DNA of 64,000 bases, taken from positions 124,001 to 188,000 of the forward strand of contig JAAFJY010000006.1 in assembly GCA_013299105.1 (NCBI GenBank), read 5' to 3'. The notes under the pieces are model-generated. The model saw nothing but the letters and a program-made list of their open reading frames with translations, searched no databases and was not told the origin of the DNA. This stretch comes from Chitinophagales bacterium (lineage in GTDB: Bacteria > Bacteroidota > Bacteroidia > Chitinophagales > Saprospiraceae). How positions within the stretch are numbered: position 1 is the first letter of the stretch; each line of letters starts with the position of its first letter. Positions 8,086-16,516 of the stretch are shown here, one piece after another. Both the position numbers and the translations under genes were made by a program.

Positions 8086-9051
8086 TCACTGCACCATCAC
8101 CTTTTCCATTGCCAATACCTGCCCGCCTTCATCCCTCAAGCGCAAGTAATACAAGCCTTTTGGTAAAGTTTCAGTGGGCACTTGCACCCGGTGCATGGAG
8201 CCTTGCTTGAGCCCTGCTACTTGTTTCAGTACCCTGCCCAAGGGGTCCAAAAGCTCCAAGTGCGAGGCTCCTATGTCATTTTTTGTCCACTCTACTTGCC
8301 AGTTGCCACCTTGAGGGATGGGATTGGGGAAGATGTTTAGGTTTATTTTGGGGTTTTGCAAGTCTGAACTGGATGTGATCAGCGCATTGCTGCAAAATGG
8401 AGATCGGGAGTCTTGGTAAATGATTTTATTTTTCGATTGAAAACAGCGCAGGTATAGATTTGACTCCGTGCACACTCCTTTATTGACGCAGAAAAAAGGA
8501 TAAAAAGGGAAAATAACTGATCCAAATCCTTCAATCCAAGTGTCTTTGCGATCTTCTTTAAACTCACCTGCACGATGTACAAACTTATAAGTTATCGAAA
8601 GTTTCTTACGTGCGATACCACCTATTGATATCACTGATACAGAATCAATCTTTGCAACTGTCTTGTTCCCGTTAAGCTCCCCCCTGTTTTCAAACAAATT
8701 ATTAGGGGTTGTTAAAGTGTCCCCTTTCTTCATGTTGAAATCATAGATTAGAAACTCAAGCTGGGTACAATTAGCGGTTGGTTTAAAATAAACCTTTTGA
8801 CCATCGGTACGATAATAGAAAGATTGCACTCGTTTTCCATTGATCAAATCTAAATTTGCCTTAGACCATAATTTTTGACACAACAAGGTATCTTTTTCTA
8901 CCCTGACAGTGTAATCCAATACATTGTCAAAAAAAGCCCATAACCCAATATTCCAAACCGGATTGTCTTTGGATTCGGGAAAAATTGCTTGTGCTTTAGC
9001 AAATGAGAGCCAGCACAATTGTATAAATATAGCAATGAATAGCTTTTTCAT
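8086..9051 (-). CDS. T9SS type A sorting-domain protein, duplicate 1
   Basis: A 321-residue exported protein. It has a signal peptide (1-20, ending AKAQ) and an N-terminal region of unknown function (about 21-215) with many aromatic residues and a few Cys. From about residue 240 there is a Por-secretion-type C-terminal domain (INLNIFPNPIPQGG, LLDPLGRVLKQV, LPKGLYYLRL, ending EKVMVQ). Such domains direct proteins through the type IX secretion system to the surface. It is a tandem duplicate of the gene at 9305-10267. The last 90 residues are nearly identical in the two copies, while the N-terminal two-thirds differ strongly. No catalytic motif is recognised. Confidence 0.85.
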   Translation of the reverse strand: MKKLFIAIFIQLCWLSFAKAQAIFPESKDNPVWNIGLWAFFDNVLDYTVRVEKDTLLCQKLWSKANLDLINGKRVQSFYYRTDGQKVYFKPTANCTQLEFLIYDFNMKKGDTLTTPNNLFENRGELNGNKTVAKIDSVSVISIGGIARKKLSITYKFVHRAGEFKEDRKDTWIEGFGSVIFPFYPFFCVNKGVCTESNLYLRCFQSKNKIIYQDSRSPFCSNALITSSSDLQNPKINLNIFPNPIPQGGNWQVEWTKNDIGASHLELLDPLGRVLKQVAGLKQGSMHRVQVPTETLPKGLYYLRLRDEGGQVLAMEKVMVQ

Positions 9052-9066
9052 GGGATATTACTTGAA

Positions 9067-9098
9067 AAGCTTGAGAAGTGCAATGACTTCTCAAGCTT
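9067..9098 (-). terminator. Perfect 12-bp hairpin
   Basis: AAGCTTGAGAAG and CTTCTCAAGCTT flank an 8-nt loop. It lies just after the protease-derived fragment and before the T9SS gene, matching the hairpin at 10284-10313 after the intact protease gene. It probably ends transcription of the protease or stabilises its 3' end. Confidence 0.6.
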
Positions 9099-9111
9099 AT
9101 GAATAAAAAAA

Positions 9112-9260
9112 TTATTTGTGTTTAACCACCTGACCAGATAAAGTGCTACCATTGTGGTTGATCATGTAGGACAATACACCTGGGAACAGCCCATTTGTTT
9201 GCTCAAAAACCAGGGTGTTTTTGCCTTTCTGCACTTTGAATGCTTGTTGGAGGCGATTGC
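9112..9260 (-). pseudogene. Orphan 3' fragment of the metalloprotease gene
   Basis: Encodes the last 48 or so residues of a T9SS C-terminal domain (NRLQQAF to SGQVVKHK) with stop, almost identical to the end of the protease gene at 10327. It has no start or upstream coding part. It was carried here by the tandem duplication and is not expected to make a protein. Confidence 0.85.
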
Positions 9261-9280
9261 TGCAAGTCTGCCAGCAGCCC

Positions 9281-9302
9281 CTCTTCCCAACTCCTCAACC
9301 AA
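9281..9302 (-). repeat. GTTGAGG-variant 3'-end repeat, copy 4
   Basis: Same degenerate form as copy 3, 2 nt after the stop codon of the T9SS gene at 9305. It was copied with the duplication. Confidence 0.55.
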
Positions 9303-9304
9303 CC

Positions 9305-10267
9305 TCACTGCACCATCACCTTTTCCATCGCCAATACCTGCCCGCCTTCTTCCCTCAAGCGCAGGTAGTACAGGCCCTTAGGCAAATTTTCGGTAGACAC
9401 TTGCACCCGTTGCATGGAGCTTTGCTTGAGCCCAGTCACCTGTTTCAGTATCCTGCCCAAGGGGTCCAAAAGCTCCAAGTGCGTGGCTCCTATCTCATTT
9501 TTTGCCCATTCTACTTGCCAGTTGCCACCCTGGGAGATGGGATTGGGGAAAATGGTTAGGTCAATTCTGGGATTTTGCAAGTCCGAGTTGAATGTGATCA
9601 AAGCGTTGCTGCAAAATGGAGATCGGGAATCTTGGTAAATGATTTGACTATTCACTTGGAAACAGCGGATGTAATAATCTGCCATAGGGCATACTTGCCT
9701 AGTGACACAGCCAATCGGGTAAAGGGGGAAAATTGAGGACCCCATGCCTTCAATCCAAATATCTCGATTATCAATACGATTAGTATAAATTGAACGGTTG
9801 GCATAGTTGACTACCATTCTTTTCCTAGGGGTGCCGCCTAAAACTACTGTTGAGACACTGTCAACCCGAACGCGCACTTTAATATCCCCTTCAAAGCCCT
9901 GCGTTTCTCCTAATAATACAGGTAGGACTAAAGTATCACCTATTTTAAGATCAAAATCATACATCAAATATTCCTTTTGATCACAACGCGTATTCATTTT
10001 GAAAAAGGCCTTCTTACCTTCAAGGCGATAGAATGCATTACTAAAAGACAAACCATCAATAGTAGCCCAACTTGCCTTGATCCAATTTCTATTACAAAAA
10101 ATTGTGTCTTTCTCTAACTTCACAATGTCACCAATGTTATAATTTTCTCCAAAGCGCCAAAACCCAATGTTCCATAGTGGTTTGTCGCTAACTTTAGGTA
10201 ATGCGGTTTGTGCTATTGACATTTTTTGAACCGCGATGAAAATGAACAGTATAAATAACACTCTCAT
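9305..10267 (-). CDS. T9SS type A sorting-domain protein, duplicate 2
   Basis: A 320-residue paralogue of the gene at 8086. It has a signal peptide (1-19, ending SIAQ), a variable exported region (about 20-210) with matching landmarks (WNIGFW, YDFDLKIGDTL, DIWIEGMGSSIFP) and a T9SS type A C-terminal domain (LTIFPNPISQGG, LPKGLYYLRL, EKVMVQ). From the YQDSRSPFCSNALIT block onwards the two paralogues are almost identical. Before it they are much less similar, although flanking non-coding DNA is well conserved. This suggests selected diversification or gene conversion. Function is unknown. It lies directly downstream of the metalloprotease, so the two may act together at the surface. Confidence 0.85.
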   Translation of the reverse strand: MRVLFILFIFIAVQKMSIAQTALPKVSDKPLWNIGFWRFGENYNIGDIVKLEKDTIFCNRNWIKASWATIDGLSFSNAFYRLEGKKAFFKMNTRCDQKEYLMYDFDLKIGDTLVLPVLLGETQGFEGDIKVRVRVDSVSTVVLGGTPRKRMVVNYANRSIYTNRIDNRDIWIEGMGSSIFPLYPIGCVTRQVCPMADYYIRCFQVNSQIIYQDSRSPFCSNALITFNSDLQNPRIDLTIFPNPISQGGNWQVEWAKNEIGATHLELLDPLGRILKQVTGLKQSSMQRVQVSTENLPKGLYYLRLREEGGQVLAMEKVMVQ

Positions 10268-10283
10268 GGGATATTAATTGAAA

Positions 10284-10313
10284 AGCTTGAGAAGCGCAAT
10301 GACTTCTCAAGCT
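10284..10313 (-). terminator. 11-bp hairpin after the metalloprotease gene
   Basis: AGCTTGAGAAG and CTTCTCAAGCT around an 8-nt loop, 13 bp after the protease stop codon and before the next minus-strand gene. Probably a terminator or processing hairpin. Confidence 0.6.
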
Positions 10314-10326
10314 CATGAACAAAAAT

Positions 10327-12795
10327 TTATTTGTGCTTAACCACTTGACCTGACAAAGTGCTGCCATTGTGGTTGATCATGTAGGATAAAACACCGGGGA
10401 GCAGCCCATTTGTTTGCTCAAAAACCAGGGTGTTTCTGCCTTTTTGCACTTTGAATGCTTGTTGGAGGCGATTGCCATATTGGTCGTTGAGCATGATCGT
10501 GGCATCACCAGCGGCTGTAAAGTCGATTTCAAAGCTTAGGGCCGCCTGGGTTGGGTTCGGATAAACCTTGATGCTTGAAAAGGTGTTTTGTCCGTTTTTG
10601 ACCTTGAAGCCAATCTCAGGAGCCAACAGCTCTTCCTGATCCGACACAAATTCGGGTTGGAGCGCTTCAGGGCTTAGGCCGATGGCTTGAGCCAAATCAC
10701 TGATGTCAGTTTTGGCGTTGAGTGTAACCTCAAATAGCACTTTTTCGCCGCTCAACTTGATCGGTTCATTGTCGTACCACAAGGTCTTGATCACGCCTTT
10801 TTCCTGACGTTCCAGCGCAAAGGCGTCCATTTCAAATTTGCGTACTTCGCCTGGTGATACGCCACTCAATTCTGCTAGTTCTGGGTTGATTTTCAAACCC
10901 ATTTGATAGCCCAGGATGTTCATGGCCTTGCCTTTTGGCTTGGCAGTTACCAAAACCGTAAAGGATTCGCCTTTTTTGATCAACAATTTTGCTTCTCCAC
11001 CACGCAGAGCTGGGCCGCTGTTGTAGCTGGTACTGATGTCGGGATTACGGAATTGAGTGGGAGAAATGGAAGTAGAGTAGTTGACGTCACCCGTTTTTAC
11101 TCCAACATAAGACCATGCTTTTGTGTTCGAAACTGGTTTGTATGGTGCGGTAAAGTTAATTTGTGCAAAATAATTGGTACACCCCGGACCCGAACAGAGA
11201 TAAGGTCGGAATTCGTTATTGAAAGCTACCCAGTCATTTTGTAACGCTGAAGTGCGGCCATTAGTAGAAGTAGTGGGAATATTAATATTAAGACTGCTTA
11301 ACCAAAGTGAACTATTGTCGCCAAAGATCAAGGACTCTGGAACAAACCGCCAACTGGGAACTGCTCCAAAATTGGGGCTTCTATTCAAAATGACATCTCT
11401 GATCGTATTGATGTCAGCAGATTGAATGATGCCATTCCCGTCTGCATCTGCTGCAATCAGATTATAGTTGTTGAAGCCACGAAGGATATTTAAATATCGT
11501 TGAACTTGAATGAGGTCAGCGGTAGAGACTCCTGTTAAAGATTCGTTCCATGTGGCAGTTTCTCCTACCAAATCAGGTCCAAATGTATAGGTTTGCCCAT
11601 TCACCATAGACTGATTCACGCTGTAAATACCCTGATTATTGGTGGTATTGGTACTCGGACTGCTTCCTGCAGTGATTTTCACTTTGAGCCCAGGGAAAGG
11701 CAACAGCGCCTCAACATTCCCTCCTGCACCATCAGCATCGAAGAAATAAGAGATTTTCCCTTGGGACGCAAATGCGCTGCTTGACTGGCAAGTTGGCAGA
11801 ATCTGATCTCTTAAAAAGGCATAATCAGCACCATTGTTCAACATTCGTTTCATTAACTCTAGCTGAAGTGGAGAAAAACTGTTGATACAAGCCTCTGAGT
11901 GATAAGACATGATATTATTCCGTGGAGGGGTGTAAACGAGCGTCTCTTGAAAACAAGGATTGTTTGGATCTCCCGCAATTATTGTCTGAGAGCAATTATC
12001 GCTACACTCAGATCCTGTCGCACATAAATTAACACTCTGATCTGGAGCGTAAGGGTCAACTGGTGTATCTGAAATATAATCTCCAGAATTTTCTGCGTTA
12101 CAAACTCCAGATAAACACGCACAAGTAGAATTTGGAATCAAACATGAGCTATTTGGTCTTAGCCTTGGAACGCGAAAAGCACCGTTTTGGCAGAAGATTG
12201 TACCCCCTGTTCTATCAAATGTATGATCCAGCCCTAAGAAATGCCCAACTTCATGTGCCAAAGCGTGCAAAAAGCCTTGGACGGACTTAATAACAACCGC
12301 ATTTTGGACAGTACCATTGGGTCTGGCAGTGTAGAACCCAGTAGCCCCATTGATGTCGTTCACCAAAAATACATTTAGAGCTTGTGGGTCTCCATAGAGA
12401 TTGTTCAATTCTGTCAACTTGATAGGGTCACCGACAGAGAGGTTGTAATAATTGGGGTTTTCTTTGGTATCAATTGAGCACAAATAGAACGATACGTTTT
12501 GAGTAACAAATCGTTGGTTCATCCACCTGATTGCTTCATGCATCCAATACTCTGGTTCAATAAAGCTATAATTCCCATTACTGGTAATCACATAAGCCTT
12601 GATAGGAATATTGAATGTTGTTTGAATGGAAGAAGCCGTAGATATAGCCCCCGGTCCAAATCCCACCGCATTATAGCTTTGGAGCCTCACTTGGTCTGTA
12701 GGAGCAACGGTTCCGCAAGAAAAATTCTGCCCAAACAAAGCAGAAAGATTGAACATGAAAAGTCCAATCAAAAGGAGAGCATTACCCCCCCCCAA
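10327..12795 (-). CDS. Secreted M43-type zinc metalloprotease with dockerin-like and T9SS C-terminal domains
   Basis: An 822-residue exported protease as read. The zinc motif is HEVGHFLGLDH (His181, Glu182, His185, His191). A Met-turn follows (NNIMSYHSEAC), with FSPLQ after it, as in pappalysin-type M43 peptidases. A dockerin-like calcium loop (DADGNGIIQSADI) sits near 450, a cohesin-like beta domain near 610-720, and a T9SS type A domain forms the end (KVYPNPTQAALSF to VVKHK). It probably digests proteins outside the cell. As read, translation needs a TTG at 12795. The natural ATG at 12817-12815 is one base out of frame because of a run of nine G (12785-12793). With eight it would give the charged signal-peptide start MIIRVKRIGGG. 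Confidence 0.85.
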   Translation of the reverse strand: MGGGNALLLIGLFMFNLSALFGQNFSCGTVAPTDQVRLQSYNAVGFGPGAISTASSIQTTFNIPIKAYVITSNGNYSFIEPEYWMHEAIRWMNQRFVTQNVSFYLCSIDTKENPNYYNLSVGDPIKLTELNNLYGDPQALNVFLVNDINGATGFYTARPNGTVQNAVVIKSVQGFLHALAHEVGHFLGLDHTFDRTGGTIFCQNGAFRVPRLRPNSSCLIPNSTCACLSGVCNAENSGDYISDTPVDPYAPDQSVNLCATGSECSDNCSQTIIAGDPNNPCFQETLVYTPPRNNIMSYHSEACINSFSPLQLELMKRMLNNGADYAFLRDQILPTCQSSSAFASQGKISYFFDADGAGGNVEALLPFPGLKVKITAGSSPSTNTTNNQGIYSVNQSMVNGQTYTFGPDLVGETATWNESLTGVSTADLIQVQRYLNILRGFNNYNLIAADADGNGIIQSADINTIRDVILNRSPNFGAVPSWRFVPESLIFGDNSSLWLSSLNINIPTTSTNGRTSALQNDWVAFNNEFRPYLCSGPGCTNYFAQINFTAPYKPVSNTKAWSYVGVKTGDVNYSTSISPTQFRNPDISTSYNSGPALRGGEAKLLIKKGESFTVLVTAKPKGKAMNILGYQMGLKINPELAELSGVSPGEVRKFEMDAFALERQEKGVIKTLWYDNEPIKLSGEKVLFEVTLNAKTDISDLAQAIGLSPEALQPEFVSDQEELLAPEIGFKVKNGQNTFSSIKVYPNPTQAALSFEIDFTAAGDATIMLNDQYGNRLQQAFKVQKGRNTLVFEQTNGLLPGVLSYMINHNGSTLSGQVVKHK
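12785..12793 (-). other. Poly-G(9) tract in signal peptide, possible phase-variation site
   Basis: Nine consecutive G on the coding strand lie between the ATG at 12817 and the hydrophobic core of the protease signal peptide. With nine G, the ATG frame stops at TAA directly after the tract. With eight, it runs straight into the protease. Either a slipped-strand switch or a sequencing-length error. Confidence 0.6.
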
Positions 12796-12817
12796 TACGT
12801 TTTACTCTGATAATCAT

Positions 12818-13237
12818 CGGTTTTTAAATTAAGTTAAAAAATATAATTGAATTTAATCGAAATGTGGAGTCTTTTATGGACGCCACAAAGCAATCAACCC
12901 TTTGAAATTCAATTGAATTTGGTGCCCTGAGTTCAAGCTCAAGGACAATAACAAAAGCCCTTAGTTTTCCATCAATTTTGCCGCCACAAAGTTATCGGCA
13001 TAAAAAAGTCAGGTGCAAATATTTCCATTTCAATTATGTGAAGAAGTATTTCCATTTTTGGAAATCGCGTCAGCAATTGGCATTTCTCAAAAATAAAAAG
13101 TGTTAAAGTTCCGGCCAGGCTTGCATCAAGTCAAATTTAGGACTAAGTTTGTATTTTGTTTTTACTACTTCAGGTTGAGTTTACTACAAAGATTTTGTGC
13201 TGATTTTATTTGTTTCACCCGTTCAATATTCCTCCCA
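12818..13237. other. 420-bp AT-rich intergenic region with two palindromes
   Basis: No gene is seen. It separates the divergent protease and XRE-regulator genes. Two inverted repeats stand out: AAATTCAATTGAATTT at 12905-12920, and ATTTCCA-4-TGGAAAT at 13048-13065, with a further ATTTCCATTT at 13021. They could be binding sites for a dimeric regulator, possibly the neighbouring XRE protein. Confidence 0.5.
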
Positions 13238-13495
13238 ATGGATCATACATTACACAATTTACAAACTTTACGCCAAATTAAAGGACTGAGCACCAAAGAC
13301 ATGGCTGATGCCCTGTGCATCTGTGAGCGTCAATACCGCAACATTGAAACTGGCAGGTCTCCCCTTAATATGGATCGCCTACAAATGATCGCCCAAGCAC
13401 TAGGCGTACCCATAGAAACCTTTTTTCTGGAAAACCTACGGGCGCGGATTTTTGAATTGCTACAACACACTGCGCCGATGGCTCAAGTGGGTTAA
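13238..13495 (+). CDS. XRE-family helix-turn-helix regulator
   Basis: An 85-residue protein that is essentially a single Cro/CI-type helix-turn-helix: LRQIKGLSTKDMADALCICERQYRNIETGRSP at about 8-40, then LQMIAQALGVPIETFF. It should bind DNA as a dimer. The ATG at 13238 is chosen because the HTH begins right after it, whereas the in-frame upstream extension is hydrophobic and unlike the family. There is no toxin gene beside it, so a toxin-antitoxin role is not supported. Palindromes upstream (12905-12920 and 13048-13065) are candidate operators. Confidence 0.8.
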   Translation: MDHTLHNLQTLRQIKGLSTKDMADALCICERQYRNIETGRSPLNMDRLQMIAQALGVPIETFFLENLRARIFELLQHTAPMAQVG

Positions 13496-13511
13496 ACACC
13501 CGTTTGCATTT

Positions 13512-14390
13512 TCACACAAACGGATGCTCTTGCTTCAACAAGTTCAGCAAATACTCGCCGTAGCCGCTTTTGAGGTAGCGATGCCCTAGTTTTTCGAGTT
13601 GAGCGGCGTCGATGAAGCCCATTTCGTAGGCGGCTTCTTCGATGCAACCAATTTTGAGGCCCTGGCGGTCTTCGATGACTTGGATGAACTGGCCTGCTTG
13701 CATCAAGGATTCGTGGGTGCCCGTATCGAGCCAGGCGGTGCCGCGGTCGAGCACTTGTACTTTTAACTTGCCCGCTTGTAAGTAATGCCTGTTTACATCG
13801 GTGATTTCGTATTCGCCGCGGGGGCTGGGGGCCAGGTTTTTGGCGATGTCCACCACTTGGTTGTCGTAAAAATAGAGGCCTGGCACCGCAAAGTCCGACT
13901 TGGGTTGCTTGGGTTTTTCTTCAATCGAAATGGCTTGGAGGTTTTCGTCAAATTCTACTACGCCGTAACGTTCAGGATCGGCCACGCGGTAGGCAAAAAC
14001 CACCCCACCATCGGGGTTCATCGACTCGCGCAGGCGCTTTTTCAAACCCGTTCCGTAGAAAATATTGTCGCCCAGGATCAGGGCCGCGCCTTCACCGCCG
14101 ATGAAAGATTCACCCAGTACAAAGGCCTGGGCCAAACCATTGGGTTCGTATTGCGGCACGTAGGAAAAATTGCAGCCCAAATCGCTGCCATCGCCCAGGA
14201 GTTTGGAAAAATTGGGCAGGTCCTGGGGCGTAGAAATGATCAAAATATCGCGGATACCCGCCTGGATGAGGGTGCTCAGGGGGTAATAGATCATTGGCTT
14301 GTCGTAAACGGGCATGAGTTGCTTGCTCACGGCCATGGTCAAGGGGTAGAGGCGGGTACCCAATCCGCCCGCCAGGATTATGCCTTTCAT
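13512..14390 (-). CDS. rfbA: Glucose-1-phosphate thymidylyltransferase
   Basis: A 292-residue nucleotidyltransferase that makes dTDP-glucose from glucose-1-phosphate and dTTP, the first step to dTDP-L-rhamnose for surface polysaccharide. Hallmarks are the N-terminal [38 protein letters not shown] and [13 protein letters not shown]. Length equals that of typical RfbA/RmlA. The other rml genes are not next to it in this window. A response-regulator gene lies upstream on the same strand at 39 bp. A TACCTTCG box at about 14408-14415 may be part of its own promoter. Confidence 0.95.
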   Translation of the reverse strand: MKGIILAGGLGTRLYPLTMAVSKQLMPVYDKPMIYYPLSTLIQAGIRDILIISTPQDLPNFSKLLGDGSDLGCNFSYVPQYEPNGLAQAFVLGESFIGGEGAALILGDNIFYGTGLKKRLRESMNPDGGVVFAYRVADPERYGVVEFDENLQAISIEEKPKQPKSDFAVPGLYFYDNQVVDIAKNLAPSPRGEYEITDVNRHYLQAGKLKVQVLDRGTAWLDTGTHESLMQAGQFIQVIEDRQGLKIGCIEEAAYEMGFIDAAQLEKLGHRYLKSGYGEYLLNLLKQEHPFV

Positions 14391-14429
14391 AGGATTAATT
14401 TGGGCGCGAAGGTAAGGTTTTTCGTAGAT

Positions 14430-14789
14430 TTATTGCAACTCCGCAATACGCCGAATACGCACCAAAAGCTCTGACGGCTTGAATGGTTTGGAAATAAAGT
14501 CATTGACCCCCAGGCCGAAGGCTTCCATGATCTGCTCTTCTTCATCGGGCTCGACGAGCAGCAAAATGCCCGTTTCGGGTTTGATCTCCTTGACGGTTTT
14601 GATCATGTCCAAACCAACTTTTTTGCCCAAATCGAAGTCGATGATGGCCATATCTGGGTTTTCCTTGTGCATTTGATCGGCCAATTGGTTGGCTTTTTTG
14701 CAATAGGCTACCTCATATCCTTTTTTGCGCAAGCGAAACTCAATCGCTGCCAGTAACACTTCCTCACTTTCGCAAATCAATACTTTCAT
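14430..14789 (-). CDS. Receiver-only response regulator
   Basis: A 119-residue CheY-like receiver domain with no output domain. Acidic residues near the N-terminus (CESEE), the phosphoacceptor Asp in MAIIDFDLG (about residue 50), and the conserved Lys of FISKPFKP are present. It would relay phosphate to a partner by protein contact. No kinase gene adjoins it, so the partner is elsewhere. The ATG at 14789 matches the usual receiver start (MKVLICE). Its position upstream of rfbA may mean co-transcription, but nothing shows that it controls polysaccharide synthesis. Confidence 0.85.
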   Translation of the reverse strand: MKVLICESEEVLLAAIEFRLRKKGYEVAYCKKANQLADQMHKENPDMAIIDFDLGKKVGLDMIKTVKEIKPETGILLLVEPDEEEQIMEAFGLGVNDFISKPFKPSELLVRIRRIAELQ

Positions 14790-14868
14790 GGTAAATGGTG
14801 GATGGTCCGTAAAAAGCTTGAGAAATGCTTTTGGCACTGCTTTTGTTCAAAAAGGGGCAATTGGAGGC

Positions 14869-16419
14869 TCAAATGGAGGGCATTTCTTCCAGTTTCCAGT
14901 CGGAGATGTTCTTGGATTCACTCGAAAAATTGATGCCGAGCCCCAAGATAGGTTTATCCTTGAGCCAATAAGCCTGGTAGTATTCTTTTTTGTGAATTTG
15001 AGCCAGTGCAGCTTCAACGCTTTCATCCAGTTTAAACTCAATCATGTAAATCCAAGAAGGCGTTTCTACCACTGCGTCTATTCTGCCGTCACTGGTACAA
15101 ACTTCACTTTTGACGGTGAGGCCCATGTAGCTGAAAAGCAAATGTACTACGGCATGGAAGAATTTTTCAGGATATTGCTCGTGCAATTGAAAAGGCACAG
15201 TTTTGAACAAACCTTGCAACTGTTTGATCACTTGATCTACTTGTCGTTTTTCGAGTAAGGTTTCTAATTTGTACACTACAGGCACCGCTTGGCCATCTCG
15301 CATGTTCAAGAATGCCTCAAATAAATTCTCTTTCATCGAGGATTCGACCTCATAGTTTGGGTAATCCAATTCGTACAACCCAAAAGGGGTGTGTGAGTGA
15401 ATGGTTAAGTACCCTGTTTGGAATAACAGCCCATAAGGATTAATCGATTCCAGGTTAAATGTGTCAAAACTGCGTTGAGGCTGCAAAGAAGGAGTGAAAT
15501 CGTAGAGCCCTTCTTTTCTAAGTAGATTGATTAAAAAGAGAGGCGTTCCGGTCTGAAACCAGAAGTTTTTGAATTCTTTGGTATCGAAAAACAAGTTGAT
15601 CGAAACTGGGTTATACACCGTTTCTGCCTTTTCATGAAAACGATAACCATTGTACCATTTGCGTACCTCATCTAAAAATACAGGTACTGATAGGTCCATG
15701 AAAGCTGCTGTTGCTTCAATTTCCGCTGAAAAATGTTCCAATAGCTCGACTTGTGTGTAACCTAACATCGGTGCGTAATCGAGTCTCATGCTCAAATCGG
15801 TCAGGTTATTCAGGCCTGAAAAAACACCAACCTTTGAAAATCGGCTGATTCCGGTTAAGAAAACCAATTCTAAGAGCGCATCGTTATTTTTCAAAACCGC
15901 AAAAAAATCACGTAAAAGATCGCGATTGGCAAGAGCGGTCTTGATGTCCACTCCAAGGTAGTGGGTAATGGGGGCATCGTATTCATCTATTAATACAACT
16001 ACCTTGCCATCTTTTGCATAATGATTAATGAGATGTTCAAATTTGGCACTTATGCCAGTTTTGGGTGTAGATAGGCCGAGCGCCTTAAAGCGAGCATTTA
16101 ACTGAAGTTCCAGTGCGGATTTCAATCCAAGTTCAGGAAAATCAATCCCTGTAAAATTAAACCGCAACACCGGATTTCTTTTATCCCAATCCCATTGGTC
16201 TTCGATCCAAAGGCCTTTAAACAAGTCCCGACTACCACTGTACAATTCATGCAAGGTTGAAACGGTCATGGACTTACCAAAACGCCGGGGCCGGGACAAG
16301 AAATAATACTTGCCGCTGCTACACATCTGGTGTATGTAGCGGGTTTTATCAATGTACTTGTATCCTCCACTGATGATTTCCCGAAAATCCTGTAAGCCTA
16401 GCGGTAGTTTTTGGGCCAT
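14869..16419 (-). CDS. AAA-ATPase-like / PD-(D/E)XK nuclease-like protein, paralogue 1
   Basis: A 516-residue protein of the widespread AAA-ATPase_like plus DUF1703 family. Residues 1-60 hold the family signature (LGLQDFREIISGGYKYIDKT) and a Walker A-like RPRRFGKSMT. Walker B is VVVLIDEYDAPI near 145. The C-terminus carries a PD-(D/E)XK-type core (DGRIDAVVE, then YMIEFKL). The biochemical role of the family is not established. Copies are numerous in Bacteroidota genomes, and nuclease or mobile-element-like roles have been suggested. It is tandem with a paralogue at 16517. Both ends of the two genes are almost identical and the middles more diverged, suggesting gene conversion. Confidence 0.8.
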   Translation of the reverse strand: MAQKLPLGLQDFREIISGGYKYIDKTRYIHQMCSSGKYYFLSRPRRFGKSMTVSTLHELYSGSRDLFKGLWIEDQWDWDKRNPVLRFNFTGIDFPELGLKSALELQLNARFKALGLSTPKTGISAKFEHLINHYAKDGKVVVLIDEYDAPITHYLGVDIKTALANRDLLRDFFAVLKNNDALLELVFLTGISRFSKVGVFSGLNNLTDLSMRLDYAPMLGYTQVELLEHFSAEIEATAAFMDLSVPVFLDEVRKWYNGYRFHEKAETVYNPVSINLFFDTKEFKNFWFQTGTPLFLINLLRKEGLYDFTPSLQPQRSFDTFNLESINPYGLLFQTGYLTIHSHTPFGLYELDYPNYEVESSMKENLFEAFLNMRDGQAVPVVYKLETLLEKRQVDQVIKQLQGLFKTVPFQLHEQYPEKFFHAVVHLLFSYMGLTVKSEVCTSDGRIDAVVETPSWIYMIEFKLDESVEAALAQIHKKEYYQAYWLKDKPILGLGINFSSESKNISDWKLEEMPSI

Positions 16420-16516
16420 ATAATAGCTTCTTATGCAATAAAGATACAAAAATCTCTGGGGAGACGGAAAAATCCGATTTTAAGAACCTGTTCTAAATCA
16501 CCAAAGAGATTAGGTT

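Larger units (their letters stand above)
8052..9260. repeat. Tandem duplication, unit 1
   Basis: Homologous to 9271-10475. It contains a whole T9SS cargo gene, an upstream hairpin and a 149-bp piece of the 3' end of the metalloprotease gene. Shared edges are CCAGCAGCCCCTCTTC on the left and GGAGGCGATTGC on the right. Ten bases (9261-9270) separate the units. Confidence 0.9.
9271..10475. repeat. Tandem duplication, unit 2
   Basis: Counterpart of 8052-9260. Its right end lies inside the intact metalloprotease gene, which shows that this side is the original arrangement. Confidence 0.9.
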
